From contig NZ_JAAAPJ010000002.1 in assembly GCF_009909145.1 (NCBI RefSeq), positions 124,001-188,000 of the forward strand: DNA of 64,000 nt. Direction: 5' to 3'. Numbering within the stretch: position 1 is the stretch's first letter; the number at the start of each line of letters is the position of its first letter. A model generated the notes under the pieces. That model saw only the letters and a program-made list of their open reading frames with translations. It made no database searches and was not told the origin of the DNA. Source of the stretch: Corallococcus silvisoli (lineage in GTDB: Bacteria > Myxococcota > Myxococcia > Myxococcales > Myxococcaceae). The position numbers were made by a program, and so were the translations under genes. Of the stretch, positions 35,806-46,235 are shown one piece after another.

Positions 35806-36321
35806 ATGGGCCCGCACGCCGCCGTCCTCGCCTTCCCCACCCTGAATGACCTGTACGCCCAGCACCGCTCCCGGGCGCTGGCCATCGCCCGGCGCATCGT
35901 GGGCGACACCGACGACGCGGAGGACGTGGTCCAGGACGTCTTCCTGCGCCTGTCGCGGCAGCCTCCGGGGCTGGACGGGCGGGCGACCTGGACCACGTGG
36001 CTGCACCGGGTGATGGTGAACAGCAGCATCAACTGGCTGCGCGCGCGCCGGCGCCGGGAGCGGCTGACGCACGCCCCCCAGGAGCTGGTGTCCCCGGAAG
36101 CGCACGCCGTGGGCACCCAGATGCAGCGCCACTTCCATGAAGCGCTGGAGGAGGTGAACCCCCAGCAGCGCCAGGTGCTCTACCTGCGCGAGGTGCGCGG
36201 CCTGGGCTCCGCGGAGATCGCCCGGCTCCTGCGCATCCCGGAGGGCACGGTGAAGAGCGCCCTGCACCGGGGCCGCCAGCGCGCCCTCACCGTGATGGAG
36301 GAGCGCGGCCAGCGTCCCTGA
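35806..36321 (+). CDS. ECF-type RNA polymerase sigma factor
   Basis: A 171-residue sigma-70 family protein with region 2 (about 12-80: ALAIARRIVGDTDDAEDVVQDVFLRL) and region 4 (about 110-165: QRQVLYLREVRGLGSAEIARLLRIPEGTVKSALHRGRQ). This length and two-domain plan define ECF sigma factors. No anti-sigma gene follows; the next gene is convergent, 6 bases away. ATG 35806 has AGGAGA 9 bases before it; the frame is open further upstream without a better start. Confidence 0.88.
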   Translation: MGPHAAVLAFPTLNDLYAQHRSRALAIARRIVGDTDDAEDVVQDVFLRLSRQPPGLDGRATWTTWLHRVMVNSSINWLRARRRRERLTHAPQELVSPEAHAVGTQMQRHFHEALEEVNPQQRQVLYLREVRGLGSAEIARLLRIPEGTVKSALHRGRQRALTVMEERGQRP

Positions 36322-36327
36322 GACGGA

Positions 36328-36981
36328 CTACTCGTCGCCCTTGCTGCCCACGAACTGATCCCCCTTCTCCTTGAAGAGGAGGTTGAAGCTGGTGAGCGAG
36401 CCGTAGACGCGGGTGATGTAGCCCTGCATCTCCGCCTTCTCCGCGTCCGTGAGCTTCGGGTGGGCATTGAGCTTCTGCTCCAGCACGCGGATGCGGTCGC
36501 GCACCATCGTGACCTTGTGGAACAGGTTGTCGATGGGCAGGTCCTTCGCCTGAAGCTCCGGGTTGCCCGGCACGAGCCGCACCGTGCCGCCCTCCCACTT
36601 TCCCGCGAGCGGCGGGTCGCTGAGGCCCGCGGCCTCCCGGAAGATGTCCATCAGCTCTTCGCGCGTCATGTTCAGCCCTTCCAGGTCCACCACGGCATGG
36701 GGATCCGCGCGGTGGCGCACCACCACGGGGGCCACGCTCCGCGCCGTGCGGGTTCGCGTGCTCGAGGCCACGGGCGCCGGGGCGGCGGAGCCCCGGGGCG
36801 CGTACTTGTCACAGATGGGGGCGGAGGGCGGGAACATGCCGCGCGAGTTCTGCAGGCGGCACGGCCCCACCCATCCCCGGTGATCCACGGAGTGCGGACT
36901 CCAGAGCTTGCAGTTGCCGCACACCCGTTCGTCGGGACGGAAGGTGGGAAGTGGTGGAGACCCCTCACCCGCGTCCGACAT
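36328..36981 (-). CDS. Cys4-motif protein coupled to the S46 peptidase gene
   Basis: A 217-residue protein not assigned to a family. The N-terminus has four cysteines, C21-x2-C24, C41 and C57, in a CGNCKLW...GPCR...C-D-K-Y arrangement that could bind zinc or an iron-sulfur cluster. A Pro/Ala/Arg linker (about 62-95) leads to a helical C-terminal domain (100-217). No signal peptide or membrane segment. Its ATG comes one base after the stop of the S46 peptidase gene, and its AAGGAG ribosome site is inside that gene's end, so the two are translationally linked. Confidence 0.65.
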   Translation of the reverse strand: MSDAGEGSPPLPTFRPDERVCGNCKLWSPHSVDHRGWVGPCRLQNSRGMFPPSAPICDKYAPRGSAAPAPVASSTRTRTARSVAPVVVRHRADPHAVVDLEGLNMTREELMDIFREAAGLSDPPLAGKWEGGTVRLVPGNPELQAKDLPIDNLFHKVTMVRDRIRVLEQKLNAHPKLTDAEKAEMQGYITRVYGSLTSFNLLFKEKGDQFVGSKGDE

Positions 36982-36982
36982 G

Positions 36983-39160
36983 TCAGCGCATCTCCTTCGC
37001 CACCGGCGGGCCCTTGCGGATGTTGAGCTCGCGCAGCAGCGCGTCCGCGTCCTCGACCTGGTCGAGGTTCCACAGCAGGTAGCGCACGTCCACGTTGACG
37101 TTCCGGGCCACGTCCGGATTGTAGCCGAAATCGTTCGCGACGTTCTCCCACACGCGGTCGAAGTTCACGCCCACCAGCTCGCCCTTGCCGTTCACCGTGG
37201 GGCTGCCGGAGTTGCCGCCCGTGGTGTCCGCGTCCGACAGGAAGTCCACCGGCACGTCCTTCAGCCGGGGGTCCGCCCAGGCGCCGAACTTCTTCGCCTC
37301 CGCGGCCGCGCGCACCTTCTCTGGCGCGTTGAAGGGCTCCTCGCCGGTGTGCTTCTGGAGCATGCCCGACAGCGTCGTCTGAGGCAGGTACAGCGCGCCG
37401 TCGCGCGGCGTGTAGCCCTGCACCTTGGCGAACGTCACGCGCAGCGTGCTGTTGGCATCCGGCGCGATGGGCTTGCCCGCCTGGGCCATCACCGCCTTGC
37501 GCCAGGCCGGCCGCAGGCGCGACGCGGCACCCTGGCGACGGTCGCGCGTGTCATCCAGCGCGGCCTGCTCCTTCGCCAGCGCCATGCCGAACGCCAGCAT
37601 CGGGTCCTGGCGCGCGGCGAGCTGCGCGACGGACTCGTCCGCCATCTTCATCCGCTCCGCCTGGGTGAGGACCTTCGTGCCCGCGTAGAGCGCGTCGATC
37701 TTCGCGGCGACGTCCTTCTCCGAATAGGTCGTGCCGAAGACGGCGTCCACGGACGCGATGCGCTCGTCCGGCTTGAGCGCCTGCGCGCGCTTCACGAACG
37801 CGTGGAGGAGCACCTTGTCCGCGGCGAGGAAGAGGTTCTTCTGCTCGCGCTCCAGGCGGTCCTTGATGCGCGGCAGCTCGCGGTCCATGTACTCCGGGCG
37901 GCGCTCCAGGTCCGGCTTCGCGCGCTCCATGGCCAGCCGCGACACGGACGTGGCCAGCGCGGGCCCGCGCGCCAGGCGCCCGGACATGCCGAGCAGGAAC
38001 TCGCGCTCGAAGGTCTTCCCGGCCGCCTGCTGTTCGGTGAGCAGCGCCTCCCGGGCCTTGAGGGCGTCGCCCCACTTCGCGGGGGCCTTCTGGGCCCAGG
38101 CGACGGTGGCGGCCTCGGTGTCGCGCTGCTTCGTCACGATGTGGCCGCGCTGGAGGCCCGCGAGCTGGCCGCCCGCGTTCTTGTAGACGTTGTGCAGGCC
38201 CTTGAGCTGCGAGGCCACGGCGATCTTCCCGGCCGGATCCTTCTCACCCTCGGCCTCCAGGATGCGGATGGCCTCGCCCAGCACGTCGCGGATGCGCGGG
38301 TAGTAGCGCGCCTGGCGCTCCGCCATCTCCTCCGCGAGCAGCGTGCGGTAGGTGCTCCCCGGGTAGCCCAGCACCATCACGAAGTCGCCCGGCTTCACGC
38401 CCTGGGTGGACAGCGGGAAGAAGAACTCCGCCTTGTAGGGCACGTTCTTCTCGCTGTACGCGGCGGAGGTCCCGTCCGGCGCGGTGTACGCGCGGATGAT
38501 GGAGAAGTCACCGGTGTGGCGGGGCCACATCCAGTTGTCCTCCTCGCCGCCGTACTCACCCACCGCGCGCGGCGGCGCGTAGACGAGCCGCACGTCCTGC
38601 AGCTCCACGGCGTCCACCAGCGTGTAGTTCACGCCGCCATCGAAGGTGGCGACCTGGCAGCGGGTGGCGGGGCGCTTCTCGCACTCGGCGACCAGCTCCT
38701 TCTGCTTGCGGTCGATGGCCTTGTAGCGCGCGAGGTCGTCCGCGCCCTGCGGCACGGCGGCGTTGATCTCCGCCGTCACGTCCTTGAAGCCGCGCGGCAC
38801 CTGCACCCGGGCTCCCTTGCCCGGAAGCTCCTCGGCCGGGCTCTTGGCGAGGAAGCCGTCGGTGATGAGGTCCTTCTGGGGGGAGCTGTGCTCCTGGATG
38901 ATGGAGAAGGCGCAGTGGTGGTTGGTGATGATCAGGCCGGAGGCGGAGATGAACGACCCGGAGCAGCCGCCGGTGTTCACCGTGCCCGCCAGCAGGCCCG
39001 TGCCGCGCTTGGGGTCCCACAGCTTGTTGGGCGGCAGCTGGAGGCCCTGGGCCTTGAGCCAGGCGGGACTCAGCTCCAGCACCTGCTGGGGGGTCCACTT
39101 CCCTTCCCCGGCGAGCGCCGGGGCAGCCACGAGACAGAGGAGAAGGAGCGTCTTCTTCAT
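36983..39160 (-). CDS. S46 family dipeptidyl-peptidase, DPP11-like
   Basis: A 725-residue secreted serine peptidase that removes dipeptides from N-termini in the periplasm or at the cell surface. It has a signal peptide (1-18), a chymotrypsin-like fold with catalytic His in TNHHCAF, the Asp in the EEDNWMWPRHTGDFS region and Ser in GGNSGSP, plus the long helical insertion of S46 enzymes. The residue 18 after the catalytic Ser is Arg (NFDR), the position that is Arg in acid-specific DPP11 and Gly in DPP7, so cleavage after Asp or Glu is predicted. GGGAGGGG lies before ATG 39160. The Cys4 protein gene follows directly. Confidence 0.9.
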   Translation of the reverse strand: MKKTLLLLCLVAAPALAGEGKWTPQQVLELSPAWLKAQGLQLPPNKLWDPKRGTGLLAGTVNTGGCSGSFISASGLIITNHHCAFSIIQEHSSPQKDLITDGFLAKSPAEELPGKGARVQVPRGFKDVTAEINAAVPQGADDLARYKAIDRKQKELVAECEKRPATRCQVATFDGGVNYTLVDAVELQDVRLVYAPPRAVGEYGGEEDNWMWPRHTGDFSIIRAYTAPDGTSAAYSEKNVPYKAEFFFPLSTQGVKPGDFVMVLGYPGSTYRTLLAEEMAERQARYYPRIRDVLGEAIRILEAEGEKDPAGKIAVASQLKGLHNVYKNAGGQLAGLQRGHIVTKQRDTEAATVAWAQKAPAKWGDALKAREALLTEQQAAGKTFEREFLLGMSGRLARGPALATSVSRLAMERAKPDLERRPEYMDRELPRIKDRLEREQKNLFLAADKVLLHAFVKRAQALKPDERIASVDAVFGTTYSEKDVAAKIDALYAGTKVLTQAERMKMADESVAQLAARQDPMLAFGMALAKEQAALDDTRDRRQGAASRLRPAWRKAVMAQAGKPIAPDANSTLRVTFAKVQGYTPRDGALYLPQTTLSGMLQKHTGEEPFNAPEKVRAAAEAKKFGAWADPRLKDVPVDFLSDADTTGGNSGSPTVNGKGELVGVNFDRVWENVANDFGYNPDVARNVNVDVRYLLWNLDQVEDADALLRELNIRKGPPVAKEMR

Positions 39161-39282
39161 GGTGTCCCCTCCCTACTCCGTCCGGTGCCCGGGCGCGACC
39201 GTTCCGGTGTCCGCGGCGGGCGTTTTCACGGAAGATGGAACGCGCTTGGATGTTCCGGTGTCCAGGCAGGAGGGGACCAGTG

Positions 39283-40020
39283 ATGCGGACCGCGAGCGGA
39301 GCGACCCTGGATTTCGGACGGCTGGCGCTGCTCCTCCTGTTGATGGGGGCATCCTGGTACTTCTGGTATTCGCCGGTGCTGTGGCCGGTGAAGGTGCTGG
39401 TGGTGATGATGCACGAAAGCGGGCATGCCATCGCCACGCTGCTGGTGGGGGGCTCGGTGGACCGGGTGCACCTCCAGGTGAACGAGGGTGGCAGCTGCCT
39501 GTCCCGCCTGCCGCCCGGGGTGTTCAACCGCGTCATCGTGTCATCGGCGGGCTACCTGGGCAGCGCGGTGGCGGGGGCGGCGCTGATGCTGGCCACGTTC
39601 CGCTTCCGGCTGGGCCGCGCGGTGATGGGCGCGGCGTCGGTGTGGCTGGCGGTGATGGGCTTCTTCTACGCGGGGGACCTGTTCACGCTGGCGTTCTGCC
39701 TGGGCATGGCGCTGGCCATGGGACTGGGCGCGCGCTTCCTGCCCACCGGGCTGGTGGACGCGCTCAACCTGTTCCTCGCGGCCTTCACGGCGCTCTACGT
39801 CGTGTTCGATCTGCGGGACGACCTGTGGAACAGCGCGGTGCGCGCCCAGAGCGACGCGGGCATCCTCGCGAGCGAGACGTGGGTGCCGTCCATCGTCTGG
39901 GCGGCGCTGTGGACGCTGCTGTCGCTGGTGCTGCTGGGCGTGTCCGCGTACTGGGCCATGCACGCGAAGCCGGCCAGCGGCGTGAAGATGCCGCCCGTGG
40001 CCCGCGCCCGGCGGGTGTGA
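39283..40020 (+). CDS. M50B-like membrane metalloprotease
   Basis: A 245-residue multi-pass protein with about six membrane helices. The first long helix carries H44-E45-S-G-H48, an HExxH zinc motif inside the membrane, as in the M50 site-2-protease-like families. Family members of the Peptidase_M50B type share MMHESGHAIATLLVGG. The second zinc ligand is probably the D in the VDALNLF or VFDLRDD helix. The fold suggests intramembrane proteolysis, but proof of activity in this subfamily is thin. ATG 39283 has GGAGGGGA 6-7 bases upstream. Divergent from the S46 gene. Confidence 0.75.
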   Translation: MRTASGATLDFGRLALLLLLMGASWYFWYSPVLWPVKVLVVMMHESGHAIATLLVGGSVDRVHLQVNEGGSCLSRLPPGVFNRVIVSSAGYLGSAVAGAALMLATFRFRLGRAVMGAASVWLAVMGFFYAGDLFTLAFCLGMALAMGLGARFLPTGLVDALNLFLAAFTALYVVFDLRDDLWNSAVRAQSDAGILASETWVPSIVWAALWTLLSLVLLGVSAYWAMHAKPASGVKMPPVARARRV

Positions 40021-40046
40021 GCCGGCCCCTCCAGCCCCGCGTCACG

Positions 40047-40706
40047 TCACTTGCGCGGCCGCATGCGGAAGGCCACGAAGGACGCCATGTCCGGGAAGCC
40101 GAAGTACGGGTTCTTCTGACGCACGGCCTCCATGCCCGCCACCGGCACGTCCGCGTAGTCGTGCCCGGGGAACAGCCGCGCCGAGTCCGGCACCTTCAGC
40201 AGCACCTGTGACAGCGAACGGTACATGTCCTCCGGGTTGCTGCCCGGCAGGTCGCACCGGCCACAGCCGTTGATGAAGACCGTGTCCCCGGACACCAGCG
40301 CGTCCTCCGCCAGCAAGCAGTGCGATCCCGGCGTGTGCCCGGGCGTGTGCAGCGCCTGGAACGTGCGCGCGCCCACGGGCACCGCGTCTCCCGCCCTCAG
40401 CGGGCGCAGCGCGTCGCCGCCCCACGTGCGCAGCTCGCGTGAGAAGGCCACCTCCTCCGCCTGCGCGTACACCGGCACGTCATGGCGCGACAGCAGCTCC
40501 GCCAGGCCGTTGATGTGGTCGCCATGGCAGTGGGACACGAACGCGCCCACCACGCGCTTGCCGTCCTGGGCCACCGCCGCCTCGATGGCCGGCACATCCC
40601 AGGCGGGATCCACCACCACCACCTCCGGCCCGTCCGCGGGCCCCACGAGGTAGACGAAGTTGTCCATGGGTCCCAGCTTCAGCTGGCGTACGTACGGCGT
40701 AGGCAT
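40047..40706 (-). CDS. MBL-fold metallo-hydrolase (glyoxalase II / ETHE1-like)
   Basis: A 219-residue cytoplasmic enzyme. The zinc ligands are all there: H59-C-H61-G-D63-H64, H124 (HTPGHTPG), D141 (SGDT) and the late PGHDY. The INGCGRCDLPGSNPEDMYRSL segment resembles ETHE1 persulfide dioxygenases and YcbL-type glyoxalase II proteins, which share iron or zinc binding; which of the two it is cannot be told. The frame runs on upstream to 41450, but GGAGG 7 bases before ATG 40706 and the usual family length fix the start. Convergent with the M50-like gene. Confidence 0.85.
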   Translation of the reverse strand: MPTPYVRQLKLGPMDNFVYLVGPADGPEVVVVDPAWDVPAIEAAVAQDGKRVVGAFVSHCHGDHINGLAELLSRHDVPVYAQAEEVAFSRELRTWGGDALRPLRAGDAVPVGARTFQALHTPGHTPGSHCLLAEDALVSGDTVFINGCGRCDLPGSNPEDMYRSLSQVLLKVPDSARLFPGHDYADVPVAGMEAVRQKNPYFGFPDMASFVAFRMRPRK

Positions 40707-40811
40707 GGTTGTCCTCCGGTCGACCACTCTACGCCCCAGGCTTGCCGGCCCGGGGCCTGTTCCCGTTGAATGGTCCTCTTTGATGTCCCAACCACCAGGA
40801 GGTCTCCTTCC

Positions 40812-41528
40812 GTGAAGCACCTGCCCACCCTGCTCGCCTGCTCGCTCCTGGTCAGCGCGACCGCCTCCGCCGCGAGCCGGGGCACCTCCACCTTCCGCTA
40901 CAAGCCGACCGGGGACGATGAGCGCCCGGTCATCGTGGACGCCACCATCGGGCCCCAGGGCAGCGACTTCGCCATGCGGCTGAAGTTCGACAAGCCGCCC
41001 TTCGGCGACGAGTGCAAGCAGCGCTGCGCCAACGTCACGCTGTTCCTGGACACCGACTCCAGCACCCAGTCCGGCCTCCACCTGTCCGCCAACAAGGCCC
41101 CGGAGAACGGCGCCGACCTGGCCGTCGTCATCCAGGGCGTGCGCGAGTACAAGCGCCAGGACGCCCCTCCGGAGCTGGCCCTGCGCGTGAAGGTCCGTCA
41201 GCTGGGCTCCGACTCCACCAGCGCGGACTCGGGCGAGCTGCTCGCCGACCTCAACAACCGCCAGGACCCGGAGCGCATCCAGACGGATGGCACCACCGTC
41301 TACCTGCTCGTGGACGCCACCAGCGCCCTGCTCCCCTCCGCCCGCAAGGTGCGTGTCATCTACCACCCGCCCGGCGGCAAGGCCCTCACCGCCACCGTCA
41401 CCGGCATGGCCGGGTCCAGCTCCGGCAAGGGCGTGCAGATCTTCAAGCACGGCAGCGGCAACTGGGGCCGCGCCCCCGACGCCGAGGGCAAGAAGCCCCG
41501 CGCCAACGCGGCCGGCGACAACGGCTAG
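40812..41528 (+). CDS. secreted protein of unknown function
   Basis: A 238-residue protein with a signal peptide (about 1-23, ending ATASA). The mature part is beta-rich, with a VTLFLDTDSSTQSGL segment and charged strands, and two cysteines (CKQRC) near residues 75-79. A TSSG/Lys-rich tail follows. It does not match a family I recognise; the pattern of a predicted single beta-sandwich is similar to many myxobacterial exported proteins. The start is GTG 40812: AGGAGG lies 9 bases before it and the signal peptide begins there, so the ATG at 40770 is rejected. It is alone between the MBL gene and parC. Confidence 0.65.
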   Translation: MKHLPTLLACSLLVSATASAASRGTSTFRYKPTGDDERPVIVDATIGPQGSDFAMRLKFDKPPFGDECKQRCANVTLFLDTDSSTQSGLHLSANKAPENGADLAVVIQGVREYKRQDAPPELALRVKVRQLGSDSTSADSGELLADLNNRQDPERIQTDGTTVYLLVDATSALLPSARKVRVIYHPPGGKALTATVTGMAGSSSGKGVQIFKHGSGNWGRAPDAEGKKPRANAAGDNG

Positions 41529-41812
41529 CCGCCCCCTCCGGAATCAGCCCACCCGCCCACCGCGGCCGCGCTCCCCTCGGAATTCCGGGGGGTTGGCGGT
41601 GGGTTTCCAACGGGCACAGGACTGTACGGGCGTACAGAATTCCTGCCCCGGAGGCGACGCAACCTCCCGAATTCGTTCTCAATGTCAGAGGCCCATGGTA
41701 GTCCCGCCGACCTGACGTTGTCGGTCCGACCCGACTGGTAGTCGCAGCGCGCACGCAGCCCGCGCGTCGCGTCATGCGGTGGGGGCGGCCCCGTGAAACC
41801 CATCTGGATTCC
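41529..41812. other. 284-base gene-free region upstream of parC
   Basis: The longest gene-free stretch in the window. It holds a perfect 16-base dyad (41622-41637), three separate GAATTC sites (near 41580, 41637 and 41669), a CCGAC-N8-GTCGG dyad near 41707-41724 and two copies of TGGTAGTC about 40 bases apart. It is less GC-rich than the flanking genes in its middle, as expected for a promoter. No clear -35/-10 pair was identified. Confidence 0.6.
41622..41637. promoter_or_regulatory. LexA-box-like palindrome upstream of parC
   Basis: CTGTACGGGCGTACAG has perfect 6-base arms and fits the CTGT-N8-ACAG form of the E. coli LexA box exactly. The myxobacterial LexA box, as I recall it, is CTRHAMRYBYGTTCAG; this site matches 14 of 16 positions. 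It lies about 175 bases before the parC start. Confidence 0.45.
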
Positions 41813-44197
41813 ATGACCATGCTCGCAGAAGCCGATACGAAGACGCGCAAGAAGCAGGGAGGCCCGGCAGGGGGCGGAGGAAAGGGAGGCGGCGGCGCGT
41901 CCGGCGCCGGTGGTGGAGATGGCGTGCCCGCGGGCCTGGCCGAGGAAGCCCGCCGCCGCTACCTGAACTACGCCCTGTCGGTCATCACCTCGCGCGCCCT
42001 GCCGGACGTGCGCGACGGCCTCAAGCCCGTGCAGCGCCGCATCCTCTACGGCATGTGGAACGACCTGAACCTGTCGTTCGACACCAAGTACCAGAAGTGC
42101 GCCCAGGTCGTCGGCGCCATCATGGGTCGCTACCACCCGCACGGCGACACGGCCATCTACGACGCGCTCGTGCGCATGGCGCAGGACTTCTCCCTGCGCT
42201 ACCCGCTGGTGGACGGCCACGGCAACTTCGGCTCGCTGGACGGCGACTCGGCCGCCGCCTACCGCTACACCGAGTGCCGCCTGGAGAAGCTGGCCACGGA
42301 GCTGTTGGGCGAGCTGGACAGCAAGACCGTCCGCTTCCGGCCCAACTACGACGGCACCCGGGACGAGCCCGTCGTCATCCCGGCGCGCGTGCCGCAGCTG
42401 CTGATGAACGGCACCACCGGCATCGCGGTGGGCATGGCCACCAACATCCCGCCCCACCACCTGGGCGAGCTGGTGGACGCGCTCCTGGCCCTCATCGCGG
42501 ATCCGGAGCTGCAGACCAAGGACCTGCTCAAGTGGATCAAGGGGCCGGACTTCCCCACCGGCGGGCAGATCCTCAACGACAAGAAGGAGCTGCGGGAGAT
42601 CTACGAGACGGGCCAGGGCAGCGTCCGCATCCGCGGCGAGTACAAGCTGGAGGAGCTCAAGCGCGGCGGTCAGATGATCGTCGTCACCTCCATCCCCTAC
42701 ACGGTGAACAAGTCCACGCTCGTCGCGAAGATCGGCGAGCTGGTGCGCGAGCGGAAGCTGCCGCTCATCACCGACGTGCGCGACGAATCCACCACGGACG
42801 TGCGCATCGTCCTGGAGCTCAAGAAGGACGCCAACCCCGAGCTGGTGATGGCGTACCTCTACAAGCACACGCCGCTGCAGACGAACTTCGGCGTGAACCT
42901 CACCTGCCTCGTTCCGTCGGAGAACCCGGACGTCGGCACGCCCAAGCGGTTGGACCTGAAGAGCATCCTCCGCTACTTCCTCGACTTCCGCCTGGAGATC
43001 GTCACCAAGCGCTTCGAGCACGAGCTGGCGGAGCTCAAGCGGCGCGTCCACATCCTGGAGGGCTTCGAGAAGGCCTACGACGCGCTGGATGAGATCATCC
43101 GGATCATCCGCCAGTCGGAGGGCAAGCAGGACGCCGCCCAGAAGCTGATGGCGCGCTTCAAGATGGATGAGATCCAGGTGGACGCCATCCTGGAGATGCG
43201 CCTGTACAAGCTGGCGCGCCTGGAGATCCTCATCGTCCAGAAGGAGCTCAAGGAGAAGCGCGCGGAGATCAAGCGCATCGAGGGCATCCTCAAGGACGTG
43301 AAGAAGCGCTGGGCCGTCATCCACGACGAGCTCACCGGGCTCAAGGCCGCGTACACCGACAAGCGCCGCACGCGCATCGGCGGCGCGGGCGCGGAGGAGA
43401 TGGAGTTCTCCGCGGAGGCGTTCATCGCGGACGAGGATGCCCACGTCGTCATCACCCGGGACGGGTGGATCAAGCGCGTGCGCGAGGTGAAGGACCCGTC
43501 CACCACCCGCCTGCGCGAAGGCGACGCGGTGATGGCGGTGCTCGCCGGCAGCCTGAAGGCGAACCTGGTGCTCTTCAGCAACTTCGGCACCGCGTACGTC
43601 ACCCGCTTCAACGACGTGCCGGCCTCCACCGGCTACGGCGACCCGGTGCAGAAGCTCTTCAAGTTCGACGACGGCGAGCGCGTGGTGGGCGCCCTGTCCC
43701 TGGATGCCCGCCTGCCCCAGCCGGAGAAGCTGGTGGCGGTGACGCGTCAGGGCCTGGGCCTCCGGTTCCTGCTCGCGCCGCACACGGAGGTCTCCACCCG
43801 CGCCGGCCGCCGCTACGCGAAGACGGGCGAAGGCGACGAGATCATCGGCACGCAGCCGGTGGGCGACCGCGACCTGCTCGCGGTGCTCACGGAGAAGACG
43901 AGCGCGCTCGTGTGCAAGGTGGCGGAGGTGAACGAGCTGGCCGGCCCGGGCAAGGGCGTCCAGGTCATCAAGGTGGAGCCGGGCGACAAGGTGGTGGACT
44001 TCCTCGCCGCGCCCGCCAGCCAGAAGGACGCCACGCTGGAGTTCGAGACGCAGAAGGGCCGCAAGCTGCACCTGTCACCGTCGAAGTTCACGGTGACGGC
44101 GCGCGGCGGCAAGGGCCACGAGATGTCCAAGCGCGACACGGTGAAGGAGGTGGCGCGGCCCGTCACCTTCGTGCCGCTGCCGGAGAAGAAGGAGTAG
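41813..44197 (+). CDS. parC: DNA topoisomerase IV subunit A
   Basis: A 794-residue type IIA topoisomerase A subunit. After a Gly-rich N-terminal tail (about 15-35) comes the winged-helix domain with the catalytic tyrosine Y152 in AAAYRYTE. The quinolone region reads [17 protein letters not shown], with Thr at the Ser83/Ser80 position and Asp at the Asp87/Glu84 position. The tower and coiled coil (about 340-480) and a beta-pinwheel C-terminal domain (about 490-790) follow. A GyrA-box-like ARGGKG lies only about 30 residues from the C-terminus. I call it parC because its partner has the ParE length, but sequence alone does not exclude a gyrase. ATG 41813 or 41819 may start it. Confidence 0.82.
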   Translation: MTMLAEADTKTRKKQGGPAGGGGKGGGGASGAGGGDGVPAGLAEEARRRYLNYALSVITSRALPDVRDGLKPVQRRILYGMWNDLNLSFDTKYQKCAQVVGAIMGRYHPHGDTAIYDALVRMAQDFSLRYPLVDGHGNFGSLDGDSAAAYRYTECRLEKLATELLGELDSKTVRFRPNYDGTRDEPVVIPARVPQLLMNGTTGIAVGMATNIPPHHLGELVDALLALIADPELQTKDLLKWIKGPDFPTGGQILNDKKELREIYETGQGSVRIRGEYKLEELKRGGQMIVVTSIPYTVNKSTLVAKIGELVRERKLPLITDVRDESTTDVRIVLELKKDANPELVMAYLYKHTPLQTNFGVNLTCLVPSENPDVGTPKRLDLKSILRYFLDFRLEIVTKRFEHELAELKRRVHILEGFEKAYDALDEIIRIIRQSEGKQDAAQKLMARFKMDEIQVDAILEMRLYKLARLEILIVQKELKEKRAEIKRIEGILKDVKKRWAVIHDELTGLKAAYTDKRRTRIGGAGAEEMEFSAEAFIADEDAHVVITRDGWIKRVREVKDPSTTRLREGDAVMAVLAGSLKANLVLFSNFGTAYVTRFNDVPASTGYGDPVQKLFKFDDGERVVGALSLDARLPQPEKLVAVTRQGLGLRFLLAPHTEVSTRAGRRYAKTGEGDEIIGTQPVGDRDLLAVLTEKTSALVCKVAEVNELAGPGKGVQVIKVEPGDKVVDFLAAPASQKDATLEFETQKGRKLHLSPSKFTVTARGGKGHEMSKRDTVKEVARPVTFVPLPEKKE

Positions 44198-44207
44198 CGG
44201 GAAGGCC

Positions 44208-46139
<1,932 letters not shown>

Positions 46140-46160
46140 ATAAGTGGGAGTCCCCGCACA

Positions 46161-46187
46161 CCCGGGACGGGCCGTTCCCGTCCCGGG
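46161..46187 (+). terminator. strong hairpin terminator after parE
   Basis: CCCGGGACGGG (46161-46171) and CCCGTCCCGGG (46177-46187) make a perfect 11-bp stem with a 5-base loop, 21 bases past the parE stop. There is no T-run after it, so it may need Rho or act without it, as many GC-rich terminators do. Confidence 0.65.
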
Positions 46188-46209
46188 CGAGGCATTGGTC
46201 TTCCGCCCC

Positions 46210-46232
46210 GCCGGTCGGCTAGCATCGCCGGC
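46210..46232 (+). promoter_or_regulatory. 5-bp dyad ending 3 bases before the first PEGA gene
   Basis: GCCGG (46210-46214) and CCGGC (46228-46232) with a 13-base loop, then three bases and GTG 46236. Inside the loop, TAGCAT (46220-46225) could be a -10 box with TTGGTC at 46195-46200. The stem is short, so this may be chance. Confidence 0.25.
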
Positions 46233-46235
46233 ACT

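Noticed and set aside
40047..41450. A 467-residue version of the MBL-fold protein
   Set aside because: The extra N-terminal half overlaps a secreted protein on the other strand and the ribosome site and fold begin at 40706.
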